Below are positions 16,177 through 26,233 of a stretch of DNA of 45,724 nt, piece by piece; within the stretch, counting starts at the first letter, position 1, and each line of letters starts with the position of its first letter. The position numbers were made by a program, and so were the translations under genes. The stretch lies in contig CAIYOZ010000415.1 of the NCBI GenBank assembly GCA_903927945.1, forward strand, positions 1 to 45,724. Direction: 5' to 3'. Under the pieces are notes generated by a model. The model saw only the letters and a list, made by a program, of their open reading frames with translations. It did no database searches and was not told the origin of the DNA. The stretch comes from an uncultured Bacteroidales bacterium. Its GTDB lineage: Bacteria > Bacteroidota > Bacteroidia > Bacteroidales > Paludibacteraceae.

Positions 16177-19100
16177 ATGAACAGATTTCTTATTGGGTGT
16201 ATTCTTTTCTCAATTATTTCAATCGTATCCGCCAGCACCTATACTCAATTTTCTCACTATTCCATCAAGGAAGGCCTTTCGGAAATAAATGTGCAGTGCA
16301 TGCTTCAGGATAAAAAAGGACAAATGTGGTTCGGTACCTTCGATGGACTTAATAAATTTAACGGATACACGTTTAAAACCTACAAAACAAACCCCGGGCA
16401 GTTATCAGGTCTTGAAAATTATCGGGTCGACAGAATAAAGGAAGACAGAAACGGGTACTTATGGATACAAACTAACGATGGCCATGTATATCAATTCAAT
16501 ACCCAAAGTGAGACTTTTTTACAGGTTCCTCAATGCAAAAAAGAATTCGCCGATTATAAAGTTGACGTAGGAACCATGAGCACATTCGATGATGGCTCCA
16601 TATGGATATTGGGGAATGATGATGGCTGTTTTAAAATAACCTATGATAATGATAACAAATTAATTATTTCGCATTTCAATAAAAACAACGATTTACTCAC
16701 TTCAAATAAGGTAAAAAAGATTTTCCAGGACTCCAGGAAAAACACATGGGTGTTGACATCCCGGGGGGTTAATCTGTTTAAACCACACAACAATGCGCCG
16801 GTAAAGTTTTTTCAGGAGAAAGATGACGATGATTTTTTATCCATTGCCGAAAGCGGAAATTACATTTGGTTGGGAGGTAAGCGTGGTAAATTGAGGTATT
16901 ATGATTTAAAAAAGGAATCATTCGACGGTATAAATCTTTCATGCCCGTCGGATATTATCGATATTCAAAAACTATCACACGATGAACTTTTTATTCTGAC
17001 TAATCACGACGGATTTTTTATTTACAACACCACTACCCAATCACTCGCTGCTTTCAATACGAAAACTCATTCAGGAATCATTGATGATAATTTCTACTCC
17101 TGCCATCTCGATAAGAAACACAATATCTGGTTGGAAAGCAATAATTCAACCGTTGTTTACTTTCAGACTAAAAATCGTCAGGTCTTCAATTTCACTGTAA
17201 AACCTAACCGTACCAGTCTGTTCGCTCAAAATCCCAGTTTCTTATTCAACGAAGATGTTTTAGGAAACATATGGATTCAACCTCGTTTTGGCAGCTTTTG
17301 CAAATTCAACCCCATTAAAAACAACCTGGAATTATTCTACAATGATCCTGACTCCCCCGATAAGAAGTTTTCAAATCAGGTTCATTCTGTTTATTCTGAC
17401 CGGCAGGGTGATCTTTGGATTTGTCCCTATTCACATGGTATTGAAAAGATTGTTTTCAGTGAATCACCCTTTCGTTTTATTAAACCGTCACCGTCGGAAA
17501 CCAGCTCGGCAGAAAATGAAATAAGGTCTATCTATCGGGATAAAGATAACCGGATTTGGTCAGGAGCTAAAAATGGAACAATCACCATTTATGATGAGAA
17601 TCTCAATAAAATAGGGATTCTGGGAGTTGATGGAAGAATAAACGGTTCAACTCCACTCAATGCATCCATTTATTCCATTGCGGGCGATAAAGATGGGAAT
17701 ATCTGGCTTGGATCAAAAGGTGACGGGTTATTTTGTTTGTCGAAAACCGGCAATGGAAATAACATGAGGTATAAAATCACACATTATGAATACAATGCTG
17801 ACGATATTTATAGCCTGAGTTCCAATAATGTCTATTCCATTTTTGAAGATCACCTAAACCGTCTCTGGTTTGCTACTTATGGTGGAGGACTAAATCTGCT
17901 TGATATACATGGAAGCGAAATACGATTTATTAATACCCGCAATAAACTCAGGAATTACCCGATTGATAAATGTGCACGTTCCAGAGTAATCACAGAAGAC
18001 AAAAAAGGACATCTGTTAGTGGGTACTACCGGAGGATTGATTGTTTTCCATGCTGACACGAAAAATCCCGAAGATATTCGTTTCCATAAATTCACCCACA
18101 CGCCCGGTAATAAGGAAACACTAAGTGGAAATGATGTGTATGCTATTCTCCCGGCTAGTAACGGCAAACTTTATCTGGCCATTTTCGGTGGTGGAATTAA
18201 TGTGTTGAGTAACAATTTTGAATTGAGTGAAAAACCAGTTATCAACTCTTTTCAGGTTGAAAATGGAATTCCATCCAATATTATCTTTACGTTGAAAGAA
18301 GACATACAAGGAAATATCTGGTTTACAACCCAAACTGAAATTGGAAAATTCAATCCTAAAAATCAACAGGTTGATACCTACACCCCCTTAAATGATAATC
18401 CTTACGTTTTTGTGGAAGCAGCTTTCTGTGCAACCAGAAAGGGAGATTTTGCCTATGGCACCAGTGAAGGATTAGTCATTTTCAATCCACAGAAGGTGAT
18501 CAAAAGTAATTTCGTACCACCCATTGTGCTTACTAATTTCCAGTTATTCAATAAAAACATGCAGGTAGGGGTAGATGGTTCCCCATTGAAAAAGGTGATC
18601 GACGAAACGAAAGAACTGGTATTGAATCATGCACAAAATATCTTTTCCATCAGTTTTGCAGCATTGGATTATACTAATCCTCAAAACATTCAGTATGCCT
18701 ATAAACTCGATGGCTTTGAAACGGATTGGAACTATGTCCACGATCAACGTGTTGCTACCTATACCAACCTTCCTAAAGGAAAATATGTGTTTCGGGTAAA
18801 ATCTACGAATGCTGATGGCGTTTGGGTAGAAAACGAGAGAAGCATTGTGATTGTGAAGAGGCCATCTTTTTGGGAATCAGCATGGGGTTTCCTCTTTTAT
18901 TTTATTATTTTGCTGGGACTATTAGCATTGACTTTTTATATTCTCTATACATTTTTCAAACTGCGAACCAATGTGGAAGTAGAACAGCGGATGACCAATA
19001 TGAAGTTACGGTTCTTTACCGATATTTCACACGAACTGCGAACACCACTGACACTCATCGCTTCCCCGGTGGAGAATATCCTGCGTACTGAAGTTCTTTC

Positions 19101-20580
19101 GGAGACTGCCACTGAACAATTAACGGTGGTTCAGCATAATACAGATCGAATGCTTCGGCTTATCAACCAAATTCTTGATTTCAGAAAGATACAAAACAAG
19201 AAAATGAAGCTGTTGGTAGAGATGATTCAACCCGGGAGCTTTTTGAAAGATATTTCAATAAACTTCAGTAAAATGGCCGAAGAAAGAAACATAGATTTCC
19301 GGATCGTCGACGATAGCAATAAAACCTCTATTTGGGCTGATAAAGATAAGTTTGAAAAGATATTTTTCAACCTGCTTTCAAATGCCTTTAAGTTCACCCA
19401 ACCGGGAAATCCGATAGTAGTGCACATCTCTGAAAATCAGGATACAGTAAGTGTTTCGGTTAAGGACAAAGGCATGGGTATGAGTAAAGACCGGATAAAA
19501 GTATTATTCAACCGTTTCGAGAGTATCGCCACAGCCAACGTGTCATTCCAGCAAGGAACAGGAATTGGGCTTTCGCTGACCAAAGAACTCGCTGAACTCC
19601 ATCACGCCGTCATTGAAGTAGAAAGTGAACCGGGCAAAGGGTCTTCTTTCAAGGTTATTTTCCTGAAAGGACACGATCATTTCTCAGAAGATGAGGAATA
19701 TGTATCGTTTGAAAACACAGAAGAGAATATTGTTATATCTACAGAACAGGTTGCTGAAAATTCAGAAGCAATGATTTCAGCGGTTGAAGGCGTCAGTGAA
19801 AAACAAACAATCCTGATTGTGGAAGACAATAACGAGTTAAGAGCCTTTCTACGAACAGTGTTAACCCGTAAATACGATATTCTCGAAGCTGAGAATGGGC
19901 GGCAGGCGCTGGAAATAGCTCAGAAAGAAATACCCGATATTATCATCTCAGACGTCATGATGCCCGAGATGAACGGCATGGAACTTGCCAAAGCCATCAA
20001 GGAAGATATTAATATCAGCCATATTCCGCTTGTTTTATTAACGGCTAAAACGGATATGGAAAACAAGCTGGAAGCTCTGCAATATGGGGTGGACGATTAC
20101 ATCACCAAACCATTCAGCTCTGCTTACCTGGAAGCCCGCGTTGAAAACCTGTTGAAACTGAGGAAGCAGCTGCAGGAGTTATATCGTTCGTCTCTGACAA
20201 GTGGTGTATTATCTCCTTCAAAACCAAACGTAGTCTCGCAGGATGATATTTTCATTCAACGGATCATGACCTTTATCGAGAGTAATATCGAGAACTCTGA
20301 ATTGACCATTGATGAGATTGCCAACCATATAGCATTTGGCCGTTCCACGTTCTTTAAGAAGCTGAAAAGCCTTACCGGACTTTCACCCATTGAATTTCTA
20401 AGGGATATGCGAATCCAGCGTGCTGCCCAACTCATTGAATCAGGCGAATACAATTTCAGTGAAATCACCTACATGGTTGGTATCAGTGATCCACGCTATT
20501 TCAGCAGGGTGTTCCGTCAGAAGTTCGGAGTCAGTCCCCGTGAATACAAAGACCGCTGTCAGGAAAAAGAACCTGAATAA
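16177..20580 (+). CDS. Hybrid two-component system sensor/regulator (HTCS)
   Basis: The ATG at 16177 is chosen because it opens a signal peptide (MNRFLIGCILFSIISIVSAS); an earlier in-frame TTG at 16072 overlaps the promoter. The 1467-residue protein has a periplasmic double beta-propeller of Reg_prop repeats (to about residue 780; motifs such as GNIWLGSKGDGL), a Y_Y_Y domain (about 820-890) and one transmembrane helix (about 900-928). A histidine kinase follows, with His952 in FFTDISHELRTPLTL, NLLSNAFKFT, and GTGIGLSLTKEL. The receiver domain (about 1210-1325) has Asp1259 in ISDVMMPEMNG, and an AraC-type DNA-binding domain covers about 1360-1460. HTCS proteins sense oligosaccharides directly and activate their locus. 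All phosphorelay residues are intact. It diverges from the left arm, so it is the likely activator of both arms. Confidence 0.96.
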   Translation: MNRFLIGCILFSIISIVSASTYTQFSHYSIKEGLSEINVQCMLQDKKGQMWFGTFDGLNKFNGYTFKTYKTNPGQLSGLENYRVDRIKEDRNGYLWIQTNDGHVYQFNTQSETFLQVPQCKKEFADYKVDVGTMSTFDDGSIWILGNDDGCFKITYDNDNKLIISHFNKNNDLLTSNKVKKIFQDSRKNTWVLTSRGVNLFKPHNNAPVKFFQEKDDDDFLSIAESGNYIWLGGKRGKLRYYDLKKESFDGINLSCPSDIIDIQKLSHDELFILTNHDGFFIYNTTTQSLAAFNTKTHSGIIDDNFYSCHLDKKHNIWLESNNSTVVYFQTKNRQVFNFTVKPNRTSLFAQNPSFLFNEDVLGNIWIQPRFGSFCKFNPIKNNLELFYNDPDSPDKKFSNQVHSVYSDRQGDLWICPYSHGIEKIVFSESPFRFIKPSPSETSSAENEIRSIYRDKDNRIWSGAKNGTITIYDENLNKIGILGVDGRINGSTPLNASIYSIAGDKDGNIWLGSKGDGLFCLSKTGNGNNMRYKITHYEYNADDIYSLSSNNVYSIFEDHLNRLWFATYGGGLNLLDIHGSEIRFINTRNKLRNYPIDKCARSRVITEDKKGHLLVGTTGGLIVFHADTKNPEDIRFHKFTHTPGNKETLSGNDVYAILPASNGKLYLAIFGGGINVLSNNFELSEKPVINSFQVENGIPSNIIFTLKEDIQGNIWFTTQTEIGKFNPKNQQVDTYTPLNDNPYVFVEAAFCATRKGDFAYGTSEGLVIFNPQKVIKSNFVPPIVLTNFQLFNKNMQVGVDGSPLKKVIDETKELVLNHAQNIFSISFAALDYTNPQNIQYAYKLDGFETDWNYVHDQRVATYTNLPKGKYVFRVKSTNADGVWVENERSIVIVKRPSFWESAWGFLFYFIILLGLLALTFYILYTFFKLRTNVEVEQRMTNMKLRFFTDISHELRTPLTLIASPVENILRTEVLSETATEQLTVVQHNTDRMLRLINQILDFRKIQNKKMKLLVEMIQPGSFLKDISINFSKMAEERNIDFRIVDDSNKTSIWADKDKFEKIFFNLLSNAFKFTQPGNPIVVHISENQDTVSVSVKDKGMGMSKDRIKVLFNRFESIATANVSFQQGTGIGLSLTKELAELHHAVIEVESEPGKGSSFKVIFLKGHDHFSEDEEYVSFENTEENIVISTEQVAENSEAMISAVEGVSEKQTILIVEDNNELRAFLRTVLTRKYDILEAENGRQALEIAQKEIPDIIISDVMMPEMNGMELAKAIKEDINISHIPLVLLTAKTDMENKLEALQYGVDDYITKPFSSAYLEARVENLLKLRKQLQELYRSSLTSGVLSPSKPNVVSQDDIFIQRIMTFIESNIENSELTIDEIANHIAFGRSTFFKKLKSLTGLSPIEFLRDMRIQRAAQLIESGEYNFSEITYMVGISDPRYFSRVFRQKFGVSPREYKDRCQEKEPE

Positions 20581-20612
20581 AAGGTTACTTCGATATCTCA
20601 TTTAGCCTGTTT

Positions 20613-20648
20613 AACTCCCGTAGAATCCCATTTCTGCGGGAGTTTTTA
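20613..20648 (+). terminator. Intrinsic terminator of the HTCS gene
   Basis: A 13-bp stem with one G.U pair (20613-20625 with 20632-20644) and a 6-nt loop is followed by four T residues and further T-rich sequence, 33 nt after the stop codon. Confidence 0.8.
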
Positions 20649-20749
20649 GTTTAATCGGGTTAGGTCATAGCAGGTTCCTGTGAAGATGACTATCACAAAA
20701 AGTCCTCCTTTTTTACCAATATCTGAACAACTACAAAAATCTATCTCTC

Positions 20750-20757
20750 TATTTTTG
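20750..20757 (+). promoter_or_regulatory. -7 box for the large beta-helix protein
   Basis: TATTTTTG is a full TAnnTTTG match 55 nt before the ATG at 20812, downstream of the HTCS terminator, so the gene is probably transcribed on its own. No clear -33 TTTG is seen. Confidence 0.5.
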
Positions 20758-20811
20758 CACCGTAAGTATTTACACTAAAATTAATCTAATATTAATAAAA
20801 AATCAAATGTC

Positions 20812-23800
20812 ATGAAAAAAACTTTCTCTAAATTACTTTTATTTACTCTTTGTATGGTGCTATTCGGAACAACCGGATTTGCAGCTGATTATACAACAGT
20901 TACACTTGGCACCGGTGAAGGCATTGCTACCGGTATCACACGTGTTATTCCTACTGCGACAAATGTAACGGACGTCATAGTTGTTGTACCTGTAGGTTAT
21001 ACACTTACCGGTCAAACACAAGGTTTAACAGCTTACACCAATCTGAAAAGATTAATTATTCAAGGTGATGGATCAAATCCGGTACTTAACACCAAACAAT
21101 TCAATTTCGCAGGTGGGGCAATGACTTGCTTTAAGTTTCAGAACATTCAATTATTAGGTGTTTCGGATGGCAGTACTCCTGCAAACTATATAAGCTCACA
21201 ATCGGTATCGTTAGCGATTGATACAGTTTCTTTCGTAAATTGTAGTGTTCGGAATTTTGCAGGTATATTCAGAATGTACTCGGGTAATAACTTTAAAAAT
21301 ATAGTCATTAACAAATCTGAACTCAGGAATATTAATAATTATAACCTGATTAATGGAGCTTCTGGTTCAGCTTTTTCAAGCATTACAGCGATTAATAGTA
21401 CTTTTTATGGTTTCCATCAATCATTATTCGCCTGTGCGGCTGCTACCATGACCAATGCTTCATTGAGTTTTGATCATTGTACGTTTGATGAAATTATGGG
21501 AAATGTGACTGGAAAATACTTTATGGATTTTGGAGCTAATACGGGTTGTACTTTAAGTGTTACCAATTGTATTTTTGGAAGAATCGGAGGTACGGTTGTG
21601 AATTTTGGAGCCATAACCGGAACCAGTTCACCAGCACCGGTTGTCACCAGTTCAGGGAACTATGCTACAACAGATTGGACAAATAATGTAAAGGCAAATA
21701 CAACAACAGCTTTTAATATAACAACTACAGCATACTCAGGAACTGTTACTGGTTTATTTGTAACCCCCACTGCATATACCGCTGGAACAAACTCTACTGC
21801 AGGAAATTACACAATAAATGATATTACATTTACAGCTAAAGCAACTTCAGGTCCAACACAATTTTATTATCCTGTCTCAGTTCCGTTGAGCGTTACCAGC
21901 TTAAGCGGATTCGGCTACAATGTCGGATCAGCCACCTCACTCTCTCAGTCATTCACATTGAGTGCAGTAGCCCTTCGTGGCGCTGTAACACTGACGGCTC
22001 CGACAGACTATGAAATTTCTTCAGATAATGCAACCTTTTCAGGCGCATTATCTGTAGGCACAGCCGGAAGTGATGTATCATCAACCACCCTGTATGTCCG
22101 ACTGAAATCAGGATTAGGTTTTGCTACCTATAACAACGAACTGATTACAGTGGCCACTGCCGGGTTGGCAAACCAGACAATAACCTGTTCAGGTACTGTT
22201 TTAAGCGGTAGAACGGTATTGGGAACTCCCGGCGGTGTAAATACAACGAATATCACCACCGGTGGATTTACTGCAAGCTGGACTACGGTTCCCAACGCTT
22301 CTGGATATACGGTGAATGTATACCAGGGTACCTCCACCATAACCACTGTAAGCGGTATATCGGGAACAACGACCGACATATCCGGCCTGACTTCAGGCAA
22401 TACCTACTCGTACAAAGTACTGGCTATCGGTGACGGGACCTCTTACGATAACTCACCCGAATCATCGGCGACTACTGTCCGACTTTCAGGCTCTTATGCA
22501 ACCGATCTCTTTAAAACTAAAACGAGCGGAAACTGGGTTGACGCTTCCACCTGGCAGTCTTCTCCGGATGGTGGAACCACCTGGAACGATGCTACCCTTA
22601 CCCCGGATGCAAATGCTGCTTCGGTGTCTGTTTCAAACGATGTGACCTATGCAGGAACTCCGGCTATTATTGGTAACACAACTGTAAATTCAGGAGCCAC
22701 GTTCATCAATACGACGATTGCCGTAGCAGTAGCTACCGGTAAAACGCTGACCATTGCCACCGGAGCAACCCTGGATAATCAACTCGACAATTCTTCTTTC
22801 TCTGCAGGAACCGGGTCAGCGCAAGTAAATGGCACTTTTAAAATTTCTTCCTACACAGGGACCTCACAACTTGCATTCACCAACATTACTTTTGCTTCGG
22901 GATCAACGCTGTATATTGGTTGTCCGGGTGCTCCCCGGTTAGCCGCAACGAATGCGGGAAATGTTGTATGGGCTTCAACAGCCGGCGGCTCTTTATTGAA
23001 TTCAAACCCAACGACCATTGCCGGTAATTTTACTATTACCAATGCATTGGGATCTGCCTTAAACCATGGGACAGGCAATACTGTCAGGACGTTGACTATC
23101 GGAGGAAACCTGACCATCAACGGTGGAGCCTATAATCCACAGGGTGGTAGTGGTACAGGCACTCAGGCTTTAACTGTAAACGGAAATGTTTATTTGTCGG
23201 GCGCCGGGAAATTATATGCGGTGAATCCCACAGTAACCGGTTTAGGTACCATATCAGTAGGTGGAAATATCTACATTCAAAGTCCGACTGATGTGGCACT
23301 GGGTGCAGGTGTTTCTTCAGGAGTATTCAGCCTAGCAGGTGTTTCTCAACAAACTGTCACCAGTGATGCTTCCACCGGGTATGCTATCGGTGATATGACC
23401 CTGAATAACAACACAGGCCTGTCTCTGGGAAGTGATCTGACGATAAACGGAGCATTAAACCTCACATCCGGAAAAGTGACCCTGGGAGCTAAAAACCTAA
23501 CGGTAGGATCTGTCGCAGGTGCCACCTCCTCCAATTATATTATAACTGACGGTACAGGCGTATTAAACCAGGTAGTAGCTGATGGTTCGACAAAACTATT
23601 CCCCGTTGGTGCTTCGGCAGCAAGTTATGATCCGGCAAGTGTTACTCCTGTTACCGGAACAACCTTCGGTGTAAGAGCGTATGCCACTCTTTCCGGTTCC
23701 GCACCCGATGGGATCGGTTATAATGCCAAAGAATGGGATATCACACCCGCTGTAGCCTCTTCCACACAGATAGCGCTGACACCCTCCAATTTAGTGGTAT

Positions 23801-24174
23801 CGGTATCAAGTCCGGTCATCGGGCATTATGTAAACGGATCGTATGTCAACAATAGTAATGTAACGGTATCCAATGGCACATTCACAGGTACATTTGCTAC
23901 TTTCTCCCCCTTTGTCACAGGAGGCAACACCGTTGCAACCACACTTCAGGAGGGTATCAGCAATGCAACCCGGGCTTTAGCCTTCAATAATCAACTGATG
24001 GTAAAAGGCACAGTGATCAACGATCTGATTACGGTCTACGGTATAAATGGACAGGTTGTTGCAAAAGTAAAAGCTGCAGGAGAACAAACGACATTAAACC
24101 TGAACCGGGGAATCTATCTGGTCAATGTGAAGTCGTCAAACAGTTCAACCAACTTCAAAGTAGTTATTAACTAA
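20812..24174 (+). CDS. Large T9SS-exported beta-helix protein (DUF4957/DUF5123-like) with FN3
   Basis: A 1120-residue protein with a signal peptide (about 1-24). Residues 25-345 are a beta-helix-like domain homologous to the whole protein at 26234-27502. Shared blocks are GDGSNP...KQF, CSV then a G..R segment, NSTFY, CTFDEIMGN and NYATTDW. Architectures like this are named DUF4957 and DUF5123 and occur in pectin loci. An Ig-like module follows (about 360-460), then an FN3 module (about 470-560), a low-complexity repetitive region rich in Gly, Thr and Ser (about 580-950), and a T9SS sorting domain at the end (DLITVYGINGQVVAKVKAAG, YLVNVKSSNSSTNFKVVIN). No catalytic residues can be named. It could bind pectin at the surface or be an unrecognised beta-helix enzyme. 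It has its own promoter and terminator. Confidence 0.85.
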   Translation: MKKTFSKLLLFTLCMVLFGTTGFAADYTTVTLGTGEGIATGITRVIPTATNVTDVIVVVPVGYTLTGQTQGLTAYTNLKRLIIQGDGSNPVLNTKQFNFAGGAMTCFKFQNIQLLGVSDGSTPANYISSQSVSLAIDTVSFVNCSVRNFAGIFRMYSGNNFKNIVINKSELRNINNYNLINGASGSAFSSITAINSTFYGFHQSLFACAAATMTNASLSFDHCTFDEIMGNVTGKYFMDFGANTGCTLSVTNCIFGRIGGTVVNFGAITGTSSPAPVVTSSGNYATTDWTNNVKANTTTAFNITTTAYSGTVTGLFVTPTAYTAGTNSTAGNYTINDITFTAKATSGPTQFYYPVSVPLSVTSLSGFGYNVGSATSLSQSFTLSAVALRGAVTLTAPTDYEISSDNATFSGALSVGTAGSDVSSTTLYVRLKSGLGFATYNNELITVATAGLANQTITCSGTVLSGRTVLGTPGGVNTTNITTGGFTASWTTVPNASGYTVNVYQGTSTITTVSGISGTTTDISGLTSGNTYSYKVLAIGDGTSYDNSPESSATTVRLSGSYATDLFKTKTSGNWVDASTWQSSPDGGTTWNDATLTPDANAASVSVSNDVTYAGTPAIIGNTTVNSGATFINTTIAVAVATGKTLTIATGATLDNQLDNSSFSAGTGSAQVNGTFKISSYTGTSQLAFTNITFASGSTLYIGCPGAPRLAATNAGNVVWASTAGGSLLNSNPTTIAGNFTITNALGSALNHGTGNTVRTLTIGGNLTINGGAYNPQGGSGTGTQALTVNGNVYLSGAGKLYAVNPTVTGLGTISVGGNIYIQSPTDVALGAGVSSGVFSLAGVSQQTVTSDASTGYAIGDMTLNNNTGLSLGSDLTINGALNLTSGKVTLGAKNLTVGSVAGATSSNYIITDGTGVLNQVVADGSTKLFPVGASAASYDPASVTPVTGTTFGVRAYATLSGSAPDGIGYNAKEWDITPAVASSTQIALTPSNLVVSVSSPVIGHYVNGSYVNNSNVTVSNGTFTGTFATFSPFVTGGNTVATTLQEGISNATRALAFNNQLMVKGTVINDLITVYGINGQVVAKVKAAGEQTTLNLNRGIYLVNVKSSNSSTNFKVVIN

Positions 24175-24201
24175 TCTACTAAGTCAACATACATTTATGA
24201 T

Positions 24202-24236
24202 AACGCCTGATTGAAATTCAATCGGGCGTTTTTTTA
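24202..24236 (+). terminator. Intrinsic terminator of the large beta-helix protein gene
   Basis: A 13-bp stem with one G.U pair (24202-24214 with 24218-24230), a 3-nt loop and six T residues lies 28 nt after the stop codon. Confidence 0.85.
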
Positions 24237-24237
24237 T

Positions 24238-24272
24238 AGTTGATTGGTTGATTAATTAGTTGGTTGATTGGT
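24238..24272. repeat. Degenerate repeats of gttgattg
   Basis: About four imperfect copies of gttgattg directly follow the terminator T-run. The same motif fills the spacer at 11643-11720. Confidence 0.5.
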
Positions 24273-24377
24273 TTAGAACCCTACCCTGGGGGATTCATAG
24301 GAATTCACCGATTATTGGTTCATTATTGATCTAAGAAACCAAAGAATCGATCTGATTCGTATAGCCAACGTCCTATG

Positions 24378-24586
24378 TTCATTCGTGGATGCTTCGTGGT
24401 TCATTCGTGGTTCATTCGTGGACATTACATAGATGTTACATAGACATTACATATATATTACATATACATCACATATTTATATAGGTATGTAATATCTATG
24501 TAACATCTATCTAAAATCTATAGGATACGTAATTTTTAATGACGAAGCATCCACGAATGAACCACGAAGCATCCACGAAGCATCTA
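24378..24586. repeat. Palindromic element built from 11-bp units (element 2)
   Basis: Outer arms of 29 bp are perfect inverted copies (24382-24410 and 24551-24579). Each arm belongs to an array of four 11-mers: on the left ttcattcgtgg or atgcttcgtgg (24378-24421), on the right cgaagcatcca or variants (24543-24586). Inner arms of 22 bp are inverted copies with one mismatch (24431-24452 and 24487-24508) and are also 11-bp arrays (acattacatag, atgttacatag and so on). The whole could fold into one long stem. It occupies the 664-bp spacer between two convergent genes. No ORF is present. Confidence 0.85.
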
Positions 24587-24752
24587 AGGACCTTTCTAGT
24601 ACGATCTAAGGACATGAATAGAATCATCTCCAGGAATCAATACGATTGCAGTTGTTCAGAGCAACAGGTGCACTTAAAATAACACTTCCCCATTTTGATC
24701 GGTGCAGGGTGTTTAGCAACACTCAATGGTATCAGATTTCACATTCAGGCAT

Positions 24753-24784
24753 AAAAAAACAGCAGACAAATCTGCTGTTTTTTT
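24753..24784. terminator. Bidirectional intrinsic terminator
   Basis: A perfect 14-bp stem (24753-24766 with 24771-24784) with loop CAAA has A-runs and T-runs at its ends. It lies 55 nt beyond the stop of the minus-strand GH28 gene and would end the right-arm transcript. Confidence 0.85.
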
Positions 24785-24838
24785 ATTTATTGGTAAGTAC
24801 GCTATGTATCGTCAAGGGGAAGTAAGCAAGTAGAATTT

Positions 24839-26134
24839 TTATTTCTTTAAGACAGGCTTACCGGAAGATAGATCAATTCCTGTCGGTGAACATCGATAGG
24901 TGACAATGGCATCACCTCCTGAAACATTCATCGTGGAGTTTTTAAATTCAACGTTTTTGGCATTATTCAAAACCATGCTTTTCTGAGCATTGATCTGGAC
25001 ATTGTCAAACAGCACATTGGTGACCGACAGCTCAGGAAGACCCCAGATGACACCTGCACTCTCACAATTTACAATCCGTATATTCCTGAACGTGATATTG
25101 CTCCAGGAAGGCGTTTTGTCACTGACAGCCTGTGCGGTATCGTCCTCGGGGCTTTTAGGAACTTTGGGGTAATAGCTTTCAATGGATATTGGCCAGCGTA
25201 CATTACTGATGGTCAGGTTGGAATAGGTGATGTCCGTTTCACCGCCACCACGGTTCCTGTTGCTTTTCATACGGATAGCCGAAGTTGTTCCTTTAAAAGT
25301 GCAGCTATCCACCAATACATGTTTCACGTTGTGGGTAAAGCTTCCAATGGAACATCCATGCCCGGTGCCAAAGGTACATTTCTTAATAGTAATATGTTGG
25401 GTTTCTGAATCCATGGCAATGTTGTCGTCGCCACAGGAGATCGAAGAGTTTTTAATCACGATGTTGGGTGCCCAGGTATCAATTCCATCGCTGTTGGGAG
25501 CATCGGAGGGCGTATCGATGGTAATGCCATCAATGGTCACATCCGAAGACTTCTTGCCAATGGCAATGTGCACATTGGGTGCATTGATCAGTTTTATGCC
25601 ATTTATTTCGGCATACCTGCAACCGTTGAAAGCAATCAGGCAACCCCTTTTCATGACAATAGCGGTGCCTTTAATGGCTCTGTACGCACTCCACCAGTCA
25701 GCACCCTGGCCGTCGATCGTACCTCTACCACTTACCCGGATATTCGAAACATCTTTGCCTGAAATAAAGCTTGGATAGACACCTGGTTTCCCTGCATTGG
25801 GATACGTACCCGGACGTGTACCATCACCATGCCCATAAGGCAGCATTTTCAGCACACAGCCTTCTGCAAGGTGAAGTTCGGTTTTATCCAACAGATTCAG
25901 CGGGCCACATAAAAACACTCCTTTGGGTACTATCACTACACCTCCACCACCGGCAGCGCATTTATCGATCGCTTTTTGAATGCATGCTGTATTGTCGGCA
26001 GAGGCTGTGGAAGCACCAAAATCGGTAATAACGAACTGCTTTGAAGGAATCTTCGGCAATGCTATTTCAGCACGGGTGTACCATCCTGTAAACAGGAATA
26101 AAAAGAGGATTCCGTATAATTTTTTGTTTTTCAT
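24839..26134 (-). CDS. GH28 polygalacturonase-type enzyme, no sorting domain
   Basis: A 431-residue GH28 enzyme, the shortest of the four here. It has a signal peptide (about residues 1-22) and ends soon after the beta-helix (GIDLSSGKPVLKK), so it lacks the T9SS tail carried by its close relatives and is probably periplasmic. Signatures: Asn214-Ser-Asp216 with Asp219, Asp236-Asp237 in CGDDNIAMDS, His259 in GTGHGCSIGS, and Arg288-Met-Lys290. The N-terminal half is very similar to the enzymes at 9253-10857 and 27787-29364, down to the LPYGHGDGTRPGTYPN and RGTIDGQGADWWSAY segments, suggesting duplication. A terminator-like hairpin (26185-26219) lies upstream, so it may be expressed at a lower level by readthrough or from its own promoter. 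Confidence 0.93.
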   Translation of the reverse strand: MKNKKLYGILFLFLFTGWYTRAEIALPKIPSKQFVITDFGASTASADNTACIQKAIDKCAAGGGGVVIVPKGVFLCGPLNLLDKTELHLAEGCVLKMLPYGHGDGTRPGTYPNAGKPGVYPSFISGKDVSNIRVSGRGTIDGQGADWWSAYRAIKGTAIVMKRGCLIAFNGCRYAEINGIKLINAPNVHIAIGKKSSDVTIDGITIDTPSDAPNSDGIDTWAPNIVIKNSSISCGDDNIAMDSETQHITIKKCTFGTGHGCSIGSFTHNVKHVLVDSCTFKGTTSAIRMKSNRNRGGGETDITYSNLTISNVRWPISIESYYPKVPKSPEDDTAQAVSDKTPSWSNITFRNIRIVNCESAGVIWGLPELSVTNVLFDNVQINAQKSMVLNNAKNVEFKNSTMNVSGGDAIVTYRCSPTGIDLSSGKPVLKK

Positions 26135-26184
26135 TTCAATGGTAAATCAAATAGAACAGGGATATCTTTCAGCCAAAATGGAGC

Positions 26185-26219
26185 AAAAAATAAGCCCGAC
26201 CTTTGAGAGCCGGACTTAT
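26185..26219 (-). terminator. Intrinsic terminator after the smaller beta-helix gene
   Basis: On the minus strand a 9-bp stem with one U.G pair (26219-26211 with 26198-26190) and a 12-nt loop is followed by five to six T residues (26190-26185). It starts 15 nt after the stop at 26234 and separates this gene from the downstream GH28. Confidence 0.65.
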
Positions 26220-26233
26220 GATGAATCAGCGTA

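Noticed and set aside
20812-24174. Calling the large beta-helix protein a pectate lyase
   Set aside because: The repeat pattern is compatible with a beta-helix, but I cannot point to any conserved catalytic or calcium-binding residues.
24378-24586. Element 2 as an ordinary bidirectional terminator
   Set aside because: Separate canonical terminators serve both flanking genes (24202-24236 and 24753-24784), and the element has no T-runs at its ends and is far too long.
25227-25778. 183-codon open frame on the plus strand opposite a GH28 gene
   Set aside because: It is antisense to a gene with intact GH28 motifs, has no recognisable domain and is best explained by codon bias of the real gene.
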